64,000 nucleotides of DNA from Crotalaria pallida (taxonomy: Eukaryota; Streptophyta; Magnoliopsida; Fabales; Fabaceae): positions 54,071,001 through 54,135,000 of the forward strand of contig CM075654.1 of NCBI GenBank assembly GCA_037953625.1. The letters are read 5' to 3'. The notes under the pieces were generated by a model, which had not been told where the DNA came from, ran no database searches, and saw nothing but the letters and a program-made list of their open reading frames with translations. Position 1 is the stretch's first letter. Each line of letters opens with the position of its first letter. The position numbers were made by a program, and so were the translations under genes. Below, piece by piece: positions 33,196 to 44,467 of the stretch.

Positions 33196-34228
33196 GGGTC
33201 TACCTAGGACTGCTGCAGGATGTGATGCAGTTTGGGTGGTTGTAGACCGTCTCACAAAGTGTGCTCATTTTATTCCGATTCACAAGAAGTACACTCTTGA
33301 GAAGTTGACTCAGTTGTATATCAGGGACATAGTGAAACTACATGGTGTTCCTACCAGTATTGTATCCGATCGTGATCCGAGATTCCTGTCGAGATTTTGG
33401 CAGAGTCTTCAGCAGGCATTGGGTACTAAGCTGAAATTTAGTACGGCTTATCATCCGCAGACAGACGGACAATCTGAACGTACTAACCAGACACTGGATG
33501 ATTTGTTGAGAGCATGTGTTCTGGAGCAAGCTAGTAGTTGGGAGCAGTTATTGCCGTTGATGGAGTTTACTTATAATAACAGCTTCCACTCCAGTATTGG
33601 CATGGCACCATTTGAGGCTCTCTATGACCGAAAGTGTAGGACGCCTCTGTGTTGGTTCCAAATAGGAGAGAATTTGTTGACAGGTCCTGATATTGTGAAA
33701 GAAACAACTGAGAAGATCACCATGATCAAGAACAAGATGAAAACATCCGAGGATCGCCAGAAGAATTACGCTGATAGGCGAAGGAGACCTTTGGAATTTG
33801 ATGTTGGGGATCATGTGTTTCTTAGAGTGTCTCCGGTCACAGGGATTGGTAGAGCAATCAAGTCCAGGAAACTAACTCCTCGGTTTGTTGGACCTTATGA
33901 GATTCTGGAGAAGGTTGGCCCGGTAGCTTACAGGATTGTTATGCTCCCTCATTTAGCTAGGCATCATGATGTATTCCATGTCTCACAGTTAAGGAAATAC
34001 ATTCATGATCCTACTCATGTGGTCACCTTGGATGATTTGCCTTTGAGGGAAAATTTGACTTTCGAGGTGTTGTCAGTAAGGATTGAGGATAGGCAAGTGA
34101 AACAGTTAAGAGGCAAGGAGATTAGTTTGGTAAAGGTTATATGGAGCAGGAACGATGTGGAGGAAGCTACTTGGGAGTTGGAAAGCAAGATCAGCCAATC
34201 TCATCCGCACTTGTTTGACGACAACTGA
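33196..34228 (+). pseudogene. gag-pol: Element A integrase core and chromodomain, second part
   Basis: Continues element A's pol after solo LTR E. The codon split at the GTGAC duplication reads on in frame (MDFVT, then GLPRTAAG). It contains the DRLTKCAHFIP segment, the second catalytic Asp in VSDRDPRF, the catalytic Glu in QTDGQSER, the GKRR-like ADRRRRPLEF region and a terminal chromodomain (VRIEDRQVKQLRGKEI to ATWELESK), stopping at 34226-34228. This half has no nonsense codon. An apparent ATG at 33155 lies inside solo LTR E and is not a start. Confidence 0.92.
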
Positions 34229-34264
34229 ATTTCGAGGACGAAATTCGGGTAAGTGGAAGAGGAT
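34227..34264 (+). promoter_or_regulatory. Conserved 20-nt hairpin plus polypurine tract (element A)
   Basis: GAATTTCGAGGACGAAATTC at 34227-34246, identical to the B and D copies, then GGGTAAGTGGAAGAGGAT and the LTR start at 34265. The hairpin overlaps the chromodomain stop codon. Confidence 0.8.
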
Positions 34265-36861
34265 TGTAACATCCTAAGTTTTATTTTAAATGAAATTATT
34301 GTTTAATACCCAAGAAATAACTGAATAAATTGCTTAAAGAATTTTGGGTGACGGGAGAGTAGTAATTATAAGTACTAGGGGTTGTATAGGAGACATTTGT
34401 AGAAATGGGCAAAATTATCTAAGCGGAATCGGGGGTTAAGTCGGCATTTTAAATGTTAGAAATCAGCCGAAAAGAGAAAATTAGGAATTTATTATAGGAT
34501 GCTAAGATATTAAATTCCACCATTGGATGTGAAGTTTAGGGGATTAAGAAGCTTGTCTAAAAATTTGGGCCCGATCCGACGGTTAACGAAAAAGTTACGG
34601 CGAATCGGAGTTTGAGATTTCTGGTGCACGCCCAGGCGCACCAGGGTGCAACTGGTGCACCAATTCAGAAAGAATTTCGCCCAGGCGCGCCCTCCATGTG
34701 CCCAGGCGCGCCCTGTGCGCACCAGTCACGCATCCTCATCAATCTGGCGGGCCATTTGTCCCACCAGTCCCGCACCAGGTGCAGCACCACGCACCAGAAT
34801 GGGAGCTGGTGCCTCTCCCGCGCTCAGGCGCACCTCGACCGCGCCCAGGCGCGCGCGCAACAGCTGGTGCATCCCCAGCCGCACGATCAAGCCTTGGGGG
34901 CAAAGTTTTGCACCACCAGCCACACGATGGCTGTCTTTGGTGGCTAGGAAACATAAAAGAAAGAAAAAAGAGAGAGAGAGTCACCCACACAATCACCATC
35001 CTCCTTTCTCTCTCTATAATTCGAACCTCTCTCTCTCCTCTAGGGCTCAAGCTTTTCTCACTTCAAATTGATCAAGACTCAAGGGAGTGGCACTCATTCC
35101 ATCATCTAGGCTTGTTATTATCATCTCCAAGTAAGTGTTTAAGTGTGGGTTCCCCTCTTTCCCTTCCAAATTCGTTTTTTCCTCTCTCTCTACCATCAAT
35201 GATGGGTTTCAATACTTAGGCATTGGAGGCTTCACTTTTCTTGGAGTTTTGACTTGATTCATGGCATAAATGATGATTCCTCTCTTTTATGACTCTAAAT
35301 TAGGTTCTATCATCATCTTTTGGTTTGGTATCTCTTTGGTGGGAAGGCTCAATTTTTGAGCAAGTTAAAATCTCCCTATCTCTAAGAAATTAAGGTAAGG
35401 AGGTTTGTGTTACCTTATTCTAGGGGGTAGGTTGTATTATGTGTATATTGGATTGCTAGGAGGTGTTTGTTAGTTTTGATGAGGAACCCTAGGATAGTTA
35501 AAAATATATTAAACTGTGATTATGCCTAAAAGTATATTGATATGTGATGTTATGTGCAATGTGACTTTTATATTTGATTTAAGTGGAGGATATTGTGTTA
35601 AATTATATTGAGCCTGGGAGTTATGAATGGTAATGAACATGTTGATTTGGAATAGGTATAATGACACTTTAGAAAGTGAAAATATAATGGCATGATTAAC
35701 TGATGAAATCCATGAGATTGGAAACAAATGAAATAATTGGAAACGAAATTCAAAGATTTAAAGATCCATAATTATTTAGTGGTGGTATGAGGTACCTTCC
35801 GGTGTGGAGGTGAAGTACCCCACCGGCCAAATTGTATGAGGTACCTTCCGGTGTGGAGGTGAAGTACCCATAGGCCAACTTATATGAGGTACCTTCCGAC
35901 GTGGAGGTGAAGTACAACGGTATGAGGTACCTTCCGGTGTGGAGGTGAAGTACCCATAGGCCACCATGTATGAGGTACCTTCCGGTGTGGAGGTGAAGTA
36001 CAATGGTGCGAAATACATTTTAAGAATGAAATAAAGGAAAGAAAAGAAAAAGAATGAATTATGATGATGATATAGAAAACTAAAATTTAAAGTGTGCTAC
36101 TTGGTAAATTTAATGGGAAAAGTTTGGTAATTCCTGCTTTATGACTAATGCTTTGTTGAACCAAGATAGAGTTTATGAAATTATGCCTTGTCATAGCTTA
36201 AAAAGAACTAAATAATTATGATATGTATATGTCTTTTATTGGGAGTGCCTAATTGTGAAATGTGTTTTATTTGACTATATGTGATTGGCCTGGTGGTTCA
36301 GTATAGCATAATAGAAACTGCTTCCCTATTTTATTGTGTAATACTCACCTCCTTACCATTTTTCAGGTACTGAGTTGGAGTATACACCTGGATCGGCCGA
36401 GCAGGAACGCTCTCCCTCACAGGGAGAGTAGGGTTGGGGTTTAGATGTTTTTGTTTTTGACCTAAGCCTCCGTATTATTTGATGTATATGTGCGGTATAT
36501 GCTTTTTGAGTGAGGCTTAGGATAGTTTCATTTGAGCATGGTTATGATTCATTTTTGGGCATAGTTGTGCTTATGGCCTCTTGATTTACATACTTAGCAT
36601 TTTTGCTGGCACTCTGACAAACTGATACTACTCTTGAGCCCATAGGGCAACTATGTGATTGCACATATATTTATATTTGAGCTCTGCTGGCTACTGTTGG
36701 TATTATATGCATGTGTTTATCAGGTTGAAGTTTTGGAAAAGTCCGAAAAACAAACGAAACTCCGTCCGTTTGACGGTTGATTTTCATAATTTAAAAATGA
36801 ATTTTTAAGCCCGTATTTTAATATAAGGGAAGTTAAGGGTAATTAATTATGGGGTGTTACA
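34265..36861 (+). repeat. Element A 3' LTR
   Basis: 2597 bases, uninterrupted reference for the family. GC-rich CCCAGGCGC cassette at about 34620-34870, donor-like GTAAGT at 35131, hairpin array at 35786-36001, acceptor-like TTTCAG ending at 36366, stem-loop CTCTCCC/GGGAGAG at 36410-36428, CCGTC/GACGG at 36762-36776, end TGTTACA. Confidence 0.92.
35786..36001 (+). repeat. Array of five GGTACC hairpin units, A 3' LTR
   Basis: Same unit as at 4038. The linkers differ from the 5' LTR (first is CCCACCGGCCAAATTG) and one unit reads CCGACGTGG instead of CCGGTGTGG. The two LTRs of one element have therefore diverged by unit shuffling as well as point change. Confidence 0.85.
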
Positions 36862-36925
36862 ATTGCTTCCATTTACTATTCACCCCCCTCTAGTAAATTG
36901 TTAGGCCGCTTGTTGGTTTTCAACA
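36862..36925 (+). repeat. SIRE 3' LTR, terminal segment
   Basis: Resumes the SIRE LTR after element A: a CACCCCCCTCTAGT stretch, then GCCGCTTGTTGG and TTTTCAACA. The exact end (36925 or 36927) is uncertain because no target duplication can be checked. Confidence 0.5.
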
Positions 36926-37086
36926 CAAGAGACAACCAAATTTTAGAAAAAAAAAATAGAAATGGAGGAGGCCGAAAACAGGTCCCCCATTAAAAAAATC
37001 TCGTCGACAGACAATAAATTTTCTGATATGGAGGAGGCCTAAAACAAGTCCACCATTAAAAAAAATGAATTATGTAACGGCAAGTG

Positions 37087-37245
37087 TATGAGGCCTTAGT
37101 GGCCCAATTCTTGATGAGACTAGTATACCAGTATGAGGCCTTAGTGGCCAAATTCTCGATGAGATCGGTATACCGACATGAGGCCTTAGTGGCCCAATTT
37201 CTGATGGAACCAATATACCGACATGAGGCTTCAATGCCCCAATTT
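37087..37245 (+). repeat. Short tandem array, about 52-55 base unit
   Basis: Three to four degenerate units: TATGAGGCCTTAGTGGCC, then an AATTCTnGATGAGA segment and a TATACCRR palindrome half. Later units decay. Confidence 0.6.
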
Positions 37246-38536
37246 GGTCCTCTAGTTCTTCCTTGATTTAACCGGTTTACCGGTATGACAGGAAATCGAG
37301 GATGAGGAAAATTAATTTATTTAGTGGTATAACCGATTAATAGGTTAACCGATTTCGTGGGAGGCAACTTTAAATCCCAAACTTTGAAACTTACAGAATC
37401 AAGTAAACTCAATCTTTATTTAAGATATCCAACTAAAAGTACACCACTTATATGATTAGCCACCGTATAAGGAGTGGAGTGGGTTAGGAGATGTTCCTTA
37501 AAGGATAAACACCACCCACGTACTAAGTGTTTGACCCCTGTTAGCCTCTCAAAGGTCTAATAAGTGTAGTAGATGCTCCTTCGTTGGCTAGAATAGGGCA
37601 TCTAAGGGTCAACGCAGTATGGATATTGAAAAAATAAACGTAATATACAGAGGCATATCTCACAGCCCGAAACAAACTTCATTGCTAAAGCTTGAGTGTC
37701 CAAACAACGACCCGTTAATAGTTCAACAAACATAACAGTTTAAAGACTTAACTATCATTTCCCCAAGCTTACAAATATGTCAGATAGTAGGGCCCATTAA
37801 TAGCCCACAGTTGCACTGGTATACCGGTATGATGGATCAGGAGGCTACGAATGGCCCGATATTCCACATACATCGGTGTATCGGTTTAACGAATTAGAGG
37901 CCTGCACCAGTATATTGGTTTAATGGACTAAAGGCCCAATACCAGCATGTGCTTTTAGTAAAAATGCGCTTAGTTTATCACAAGTCTTATATATGTTGCC
38001 CGTCTTTACAGTAACGAAGTTATCTCGTCCAATACGTCCTTTTACAACTTTAAAATAAATAGCACCCCGCCTTGCTAAACAAGCACTTAGTTGAGGGCAT
38101 ATGTTGCAAATCGGACAAGACGAATGAGGTACACGTGATTAACATAAAGATATCACAATGTCTTTTTAACAATCATCACAATTCAAGCATTCAAGATCAA
38201 ATCTCTCAAGAGTTCTAAAAAAAATTTGACGCGATCACACGAAAAATTCAATGCTCATATCGGTCTTTCCTATTCATACCTCGACGCTCCTCCTTACGTC
38301 ACAACACCGAGCTGGGGGGCTACTTTTATGGACAGGTTCCACAGAAAATAATAACCGGTATCACGAACCAACAAGTATCAATCTGGTATACCGACAATTC
38401 GACATCAATAGCCAATCAATGCATAACTGACTAACCGTTGTAACGGTTAGTTATTATTGTCGCTCATCATGGCATTCATGGAGCCGTTACAATCGCCACT
38501 TTAATGGTCCATCATGACACATCATACCCTTCACCC

Positions 38537-38544
38537 TATAAATA
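38537..38544 (+). promoter_or_regulatory. Candidate TATA box in the unassigned LTR-like stretch
   Basis: TATAAATA within CACCCTATAAATAGAGG. Surrounding context is typical of a plant LTR promoter, but neither LTR end has been found. Confidence 0.5.
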
Positions 38545-39881
38545 GAGGTAATGGCCAAGGTATGAACTAGACACTCATCTCCCGTTGTTTACACACGGCA
38601 CACACACCACCCCCAAAATATCCCAACTCGGTGGCGGAGTTCTTTCACCGAGAACTCGTTATCATCGTCGTCGTACATCAACAAACCGGCTTGTCAGTAC
38701 ATGTGGGATAACACCCCACAACACCATCCTTGAAGAAGACGAGGAATTCGTAGCAGAAAAGGAAAGAGAAAGGAGGAACCCATTTTTATTGACTTTTGCT
38801 TTGTGGGTAATAATCTCTAACCTATTTTAATTTAGTTTATCCTATTTTAATTACTTTAAATTAGATTATGATGAAAGTTGGGTTTTTGGTGTTGCATGTG
38901 TTATATATATATATGTATTGTGGTTGTACAAAATTGCCTAAATGGAATTTTTGGCAAAAAGCCTTGATCTTAACAAACAACAAGTCCTAGAGTGTTGCAT
39001 GTGCATGATCTAATTAGTAAAAGTTGAGATTTTCCTTGCATGTGTGGTTTGAAAGGGGTACCTGAATTAAAAGTAAGCATTTTCATGAAAATGAGTATTT
39101 GATGTTCATGCATGTAGTTATTTGAGTTTGATATGTATAAATATTTATTTTCTTGAAATTATTATTAGCTAAAAATAAGTTTTTGAATTAAAAGTGATTT
39201 TTCCCTCTTTAAGGAGGTTTGGCCGAATTGGCCCTAAGAAGAAAAAAAGGACTTTTAAGTTGCCTTAAGCCTTAATTCTTTGTTTTTTATTAAAAAAGAC
39301 ATGTGTAGAAACTTTGATTTTGTGTTGCATGTTAATAATTTTGTTTGTATGTTCTTTTGGATGTTAAGGAAAAATCATTATATTTGTTTTCATGGACTTT
39401 TGGTTTTGTTAAAATAAAAAGTGTTAGATGTTATGTAAGTTAACATTTTGGTTATTTATAAAGCTAAGAGAATTGATTTGCCTAAATAAATGTGATATTT
39501 TAATTTGGTTGATATTTCAAGGATTTGATTAAGCTAGATTTTTATATTGAATAGTAAGAATGAAAAATGTTAAATGATTTTGTGAGTTTGTGTTTTATTT
39601 ATTATTTATGAAGTTAAAGAGAATGAGTTGTTCAAAAAGTGTATTGATAACTCGGTTGAACGTGATTTCAAAGCTTACTTTTGAAATAGAACTCTATTTT
39701 ATAGTTAAGTGTGAAAATTGCGTAACCATGCTTTGTTTTGTTGGTGTGACCAAATCAAAGGAAAAGAAAGAAAAGGTTATTTGGTTTTGGTTTTGATTAT
39801 GAAATTGATTCGTTGGAGTTCTTGATTGGAATGTTATGCATGTAATTATTTTGGGATTTGATAGTAGCCTTTGGGGGAATT

Positions 39882-40377
39882 TGTAACATCCCAAAATCCA
39901 ATTCCTAGTATACTCTATATGGTGATAGATTTAGAATAGAAGAAGTGGTGGTATTAAGTGAAAAATTGGTTAAGTAGTGTGTAAAATTGAAGTTTTAAGC
40001 ATGGAACTTTAGGAAATTTAAAATACAAGATTCATAGCTCAAAACATAAATTCCACCGTTGGATGTGAAGTAGGATAGGTGAGGAAGCTTGCTTTAAAAT
40101 TTGAGGAAGATCCAACGGGTAACGAAGAAGTTATGGCGTTTCAAAGTATTGAGTAATGCTTGATTTAGCAGGTTAATCGATTAACCTATGTGTTAATTGA
40201 TTAGTGCCTGAATGTTGTGCAAAAGTTAATCGATTAATTCACTGGCTAATCGATTAATGCCAGAAGGTGTGCAAAAAATTAATCGATTAAGGCTCACTGT
40301 TGAGTTTGGCCAATTTTCAAGGGGTTAATCGATTAACTGGGGCTGTTAATCGATTAACCCAGTCTGCTGATGAAAAA
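39882..40377 (+). repeat. LTR fragment H, Tekay-like, interrupted by element F
   Basis: Begins TGTAACATCCC after TTTGGGGGAAT. The segment with CCACCGTTGGATGTGAAG and GAAGATCCAACGGGTAACG is clearly homologous to the A LTR. It then carries a cluster of TTAATCGATTAA palindromes (about 40172-40358). Cut at AAAAA (40373-40377) by element F; only about 14 bases may resume at 48971-48984. Confidence 0.75.
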
Positions 40378-43212
40378 TGTAACATCCCAAATTTAATTCC
40401 TAGTATAAATGATGATGAATCAAGCTAAGTTATTATGAGAATTGTTAAGTTTAGGAAGAGGTTTGTGCGGGGTATCAAGTTTGGATTGGGTGTAGAGCCT
40501 ATGGAAATGGATTAGAGATAGAAAATCATCAAAATATGACTTTTCCACTAAGTAATCGATTACTTGGATGGTCAGTAATCGATTACAAGGCCCCTAATGA
40601 AAACAATAAAAAGTTGCAGCAATTCTAATCGATTATCTCATATGAAGTAACCGATTATTCTGAGCTGTGATCGATTACAGGGCCTCAGGTTGGAAGTCCT
40701 AAAAATGTTGCATTGAAGGAATAATCGATTACCAGGTTAAGGTAATCGATTATTTTAGGGTCTGTACAAAAAAAAAAAGAGAAAGAGAGTGCATGTGATG
40801 CACTCTCCACCACTCAAAAAGAATCTACCTTTTGGGCTTTCAATTCATATCCACTCATTTTCATTCCAAACCAAAAACAAAACACTCACTTTCACTCTCC
40901 CTTTCTCTCTCACACTCATCCTTTTCTTCCCCTCCCTCTCTTGTTCGACTCCCTCTTCTTCCTCATAGGGTTCCACTTTCATTCTTCAAAACCAAGAAAG
41001 AGCAACTGATTGCACACCACCTCCATCATCAAATCTTGTTATTCTCATCTCCAAGTAAGTATTAAGTTGTGGGTTTCCCTCTTTCTCTCTCTAAAATTCG
41101 TCTTCTCTTTTCTCTCTCTACAAACCATGGTGGTTTTCAACTTCTAAGCCATGAAGCTTTAATTTTTCTTGAATCTTGACATGAACCATGTCATAAATGA
41201 AAATCCTTTCACCTTATGACTTTTGTTTTAGGTTCTCTCACTCTCTTGTTGATTATAAGCTTTTGGTGGAAAAGCTCAAGTTTGGAGCCAATCAAAATCT
41301 TCCTATCTCTAAGAGTTTGAGGTAAGGGAGTGGATATAGTGAGCTTTGCCTTGTTCTAGGGAGTAGGTTCTAGTTAGTATATAATACTTGTTAGGGATTA
41401 TGTGTTAGGGGATAAAATTATATTATAAATCCCTAGGGTATTGAATATGAAATTCTAATTAATTAAATATGCATGATGATTGGATGTTATGACTATGAAA
41501 AGGAAACCCGATGATTTAAGAATCAATTATTTGATAAATGAAATTTGGTTAATGATTACATTGAAACACATGAGGAATTGGGTAATGTGATGGTGAATTT
41601 GGCATAAATGATTTCTATGATTTTTGACTTTATTTGTAAAGTTGCGAATGAAATGATAATTAATTACTGTAGCAAGTAGATGTATGTGTTGTGGAATAAA
41701 TTGATATAGGAAGAAAGGGAATGAAAATGATTAAATGTGCATAATTGTATCAAATTGTGAAATAAGTAAAAATGTTAAGTATTATGAATTGTGAACAAAG
41801 GTCGTGGCTTATAAATTGATCTTGTGAATATAGGAAATGGAAGGAAAATGATGAGGTGTAAACAAAAGTAAGAGATGATATAGGTGAAAGTAAAATGAAG
41901 GGCAAATCTAAATGATGGGCCGTAAAAGAGAACACTATTTAGTATGAGTATGAGCGTGATAACTGAGAAAGGAAATGAATAAGAAATTTCATGAATGATT
42001 ATGTGTTAATTGTAGTTAAATGTGTTATGAATGAATTGTTTATAATTAGAATAAGGTTTAAGTATAATCTAGGTGGTTGTATGAGGTACCTTCCGGTGTG
42101 GAGGTGAAGTACCCACCGGCCAAATTGTATGAGGTACCTTCTGGTGTGGAGGTGAAGTACAATGGTATGAGGTACCTTTCGGTGTGGAGGTGAAGTACCC
42201 ATAGGCCAAATGTATGAGGTACCTTCCGGTGTGGAGGTGAAGTACCTGCAGGCCAACTTGTATGAGGTACCTTCCGGTGTGGAGGTGAAGTACAACGATA
42301 TGAGGTACCTTCCGGTGTGGAGGTGAAGTACAATGGCGCGAAATGTATTTTTAAGAATAAAATGTTAAAATGTGTTGACCTCTGACCTGAGGGACACCTA
42401 ATGTAAATAAGGAAAAGTATGAGGTACCTTCCAGTGTGGAGGTGAAGTACATTGGTATGTGATGCATCTTAAAGAATGAAATGAAAAGAAAGAGGAAATG
42501 GATGTTGAAATGAAGAATGAAAATGGATATTGAAATGAATAATGAAAATGGATGTTGAAATGAATAATGAAGATGGAAATGTAGAGTAAATAATGAATAT
42601 GGAAATAATGAAATGAGTATGGTGTGCAGTATGTGAATATATGCTTTAATTGCTAATTGTGTTTGACCTAGTGGGTTGTTATATCTAGTTAGAAACTGCT
42701 TTCTATTTCATGTGCAATGCTCACTCCCTTACATGTTTCAGGTACGGAGATTGAGCTGGCACAGCCCCCGGCCGAGCAGGAGTACTTTCCCTTACAGGGA
42801 AAGTAGGGTTATTATGGGATTTAGAATATGGACCTAAGCCTCTTATATTATTTTGATGTAGATTTAATATGCATATTTCGAATGAGGCTTAGGATGGTTC
42901 TGTTTTGGTAAAGTTATAACTTTTGGTTTTAATACTCAAACTTAGTATTTCCGCTATTTCTCTGATTAATTTTGCACTCTGATTTTTTGGAGCCCATTGG
43001 GCCTTGATATAATTTAGAAATATAATCTGAAGCCCTGCTGGCTATTGGATGTTTATTTGAAATCGTTTATCACAGGTTAAATTTTGGATTAGTCCGAAAA
43101 ACAAACAAAACTCCGTCCGTTTGACGGTTGATTTTAATGTAATAAAAATGAATTTTTAAGTCCGTATTTTAATATAAGGGGAATTAAGGGTAATTAATTA
43201 TAGGGTTTTACA
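40378..43212 (+). repeat. Element F 5' LTR
   Basis: Starts TGTAACATCCC. It has GTAATCGATTAC-type palindromes (about 40553-40760), a donor-like GTAAGT at 41055, six hairpin units plus one outlier, an acceptor-like TTTCAG ending at 42741, stem-loop ACTTTCCC/GGGAAAGT (42784-42804) and CCGTC/GACGG (43113-43127). Its end reads TTTTACA where the 3' LTR has TGTTACA. Versus the 3' LTR it has two fewer hairpin units and lacks about 22 bases around one palindrome. Confidence 0.92.
42080..42331 (+). repeat. Array of six GGTACC hairpin units, F 5' LTR
   Basis: Same 33-base unit as family A, with linkers including CCACCGGCC, CCATAGGCC and CTGCAGGCC. A seventh, isolated unit lies at about 42418-42451. Confidence 0.85.
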
Positions 43213-43215
43213 TTA

Positions 43216-43227
43216 TGGTATCAGAGC
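43216..43227 (+). other. Primer binding site, tRNA-iMet type (element F)
   Basis: TGGTATCAGAGC three bases after the 5' LTR. Following hairpins sit where element A has hairpins of other sequence: GTGTG/CACAC with loop GATT (43248-43261), and GGTTACTC/GAGTAACC with 7-base loop ACCAAGA (43269-43291). Confidence 0.92.
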
Positions 43228-43366
43228 AGTTTCCCTCGGCCTTTGAAGTGTGGATTCACACCTCCAATGGTTACTCACCAAGAGAGTAACCAGGCAATAG
43301 TGTCAAGTTCTATATTAGTTACTTAGGTGTATAGTTACATAACCCTAAGTAGTTATGTACTAAATT

Positions 43367-44467
43367 ATGTTTATGCCGCGTCAACAGAATCCTTTGTTGC
43401 CACACTGTAGCAACATGAAAAATCAGCTTCTCCAATCTCTTGCTAGCAGCTCGGCTATTGGTCGTAAGATCAATTCCTCATCTGATTCTTTGAAACCCAA
43501 GCCGTATGACATCTGTTTTCAAGAAGGGCAAACTTCTGCAATGGATAAGCTTAGATCGACTATTGAAGACGAGGAGCAACACGTGGGGGTACAAGTTGAC
43601 GAAAAGAAGAGTATAGTTTTGAGACCGGGAATGGTTCTCCTGAAGCAACACTTGACTCACGAAGAACAGGTGGGCGTAATAAAGAACTGTCGGGAGATGG
43701 GCTTAGGCCCTGGAGGTTTTTATCAACCAGGCTTTACCAGTGGAGCCAGACTCCGACTGAAAATGATGTGCCTCGGCTTAGACTGGAATCCTCAAACCCG
43801 AGTATATGGACCCAAAAGAGTAATGGATGGAAGCGAACCACCCAATATTCCTGATCAATTCATTCAGCTGGTTATGGGAGCGATGCAAGAAGCACAATCT
43901 TTGATTGAGAAGGAATGCGGTGTAAGTGAAGTGGAGGACATACTCCCCTCCATGTCCCCTGATGTCTGCATTGTCAATTTCTATGAAGAAAATGGAAAGC
44001 TTGGTCTTCATCCGGACCGTGACGAAAGTGTTGGTAGCCTGCAAGGACGGATACCGGTAGTATCATTCTACATTGGTGACTCAGCTGAGTTTCTCTATGG
44101 AGACCAGAGAGATCCAAGGAGAGCAGAAAGAATTATCTTGGAATCGAGTGATGTATTAATATTCGGTGGCGATTCTCGACACATCTTTCATGGTGTGCCG
44201 ACAATCATACCAGACACAGCCCCAGAGAGATTACTCAATGACACAGGACTTCGTCCTGGACGTCTCAACCTTACCTTCCGACAATATCAAGTTTCCTGGT
44301 ACACACCCTTGAGGTCTGTGGTACAACTACTTAAGGAGATCAGGGCCAAACCAACAAAAGGTACGAAACGATTCAAGAACTTAGATAAACATTCTAGGTA
44401 CTTTCAATCTGCATCTCTAGTAAGTTTCAGCGTAGAATATCCTAAATCAATTCTTTTGGAATTTTAA
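43367..44467 (+). CDS. AlkB-like Fe(II)/2-oxoglutarate dioxygenase carried by LTR element F
   Basis: AlkB enzymes oxidatively remove methyl groups from DNA or RNA bases using Fe(II), 2-oxoglutarate and oxygen. The 366-residue frame holds a full catalytic core (about residues 85-308): the LRPGMVLL entry; GFYQPGF; MMCLG; NFY at 204-206; iron ligands His215 and Asp217 (GLHPDRDES) and His275 (IFHGV); and the 2-oxoglutarate clamp Arg299-x-Asn-x-Thr-x-Arg305 (GRLNLTFR). It resembles the plant ALKBH1-type family, where I recall Gln rather than Pro inside the His-x-Asp motif. Residues 1-45 and 309-366 do not look like AlkB and are probably element sequence. Alternative starts are ATG at 43367 and 43373. 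The frame crosses the whole domain without introns, suggesting capture from spliced RNA. Substrate and activity are unknown. Confidence 0.88.
   Translation: MFMPRQQNPLLPHCSNMKNQLLQSLASSSAIGRKINSSSDSLKPKPYDICFQEGQTSAMDKLRSTIEDEEQHVGVQVDEKKSIVLRPGMVLLKQHLTHEEQVGVIKNCREMGLGPGGFYQPGFTSGARLRLKMMCLGLDWNPQTRVYGPKRVMDGSEPPNIPDQFIQLVMGAMQEAQSLIEKECGVSEVEDILPSMSPDVCIVNFYEENGKLGLHPDRDESVGSLQGRIPVVSFYIGDSAEFLYGDQRDPRRAERIILESSDVLIFGGDSRHIFHGVPTIIPDTAPERLLNDTGLRPGRLNLTFRQYQVSWYTPLRSVVQLLKEIRAKPTKGTKRFKNLDKHSRYFQSASLVSFSVEYPKSILLEF

Larger units (their letters stand above)
2498..36861 (+). mobile_element. Element A: Tekay-like Ty3 chromovirus, interrupted by element B and solo LTR E
   Basis: Starts TGTAACATCC and ends GTGTTACA. 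The 5' LTR is 2498-4635 plus 25834-26308 (about 2.6 kb once B is removed); the 3' LTR is 34265-36861 (2597 bases). The iMet primer site, gag-pol, chromodomain, conserved hairpin and polypurine tract are all present. Two nonsense codons and the E insertion make it non-autonomous now. The LTRs differ at numerous sites by eye, including a 20-base length difference in the GC-rich cassette, so A is clearly older than C. Confidence 0.9.
1..36925 (+). mobile_element. SIRE-like Ty1/Copia element, right-hand part, gag-only in this window, interrupted by element A
   Basis: The window opens inside a SIRE-type gag. After the gag stop there is only about 340 bases before a polypurine tract and a 3' LTR; no protease, integrase, reverse transcriptase or RNase H is present. 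The LTR is split at 2497/36862 by element A. The flanks of A look like a slightly decayed 5-base duplication, GTTGT against ATTGC, differing by two transitions. The LTR seems to end near 36925 (TTTTCAACA) after the CACCCCCCTCTAGT stretch that I associate with SIRE LTR ends. The 5' LTR lies outside the window, so whether this is a gag-only derivative or a pol deletion cannot be decided. Confidence 0.7.
36926..39881 (+). other. LTR-like intergenic stretch, family unassigned
   Basis: No gene supported. About 36930-38550 contains recurring CGGTATACCG-type palindromes (near 37167, 37270, 37819, 38390), a short tandem array, a GAGCTGGGGGGCTACT box near 38311 and a good TATA box, so it looks like U3 of an LTR, perhaps Tat-lineage. 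From 38830 to 39880 it is plain AT-rich sequence in which I see nothing. The frame at 38585-38830 lies just after the TATA box and has no recognised domain. Confidence 0.35.
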
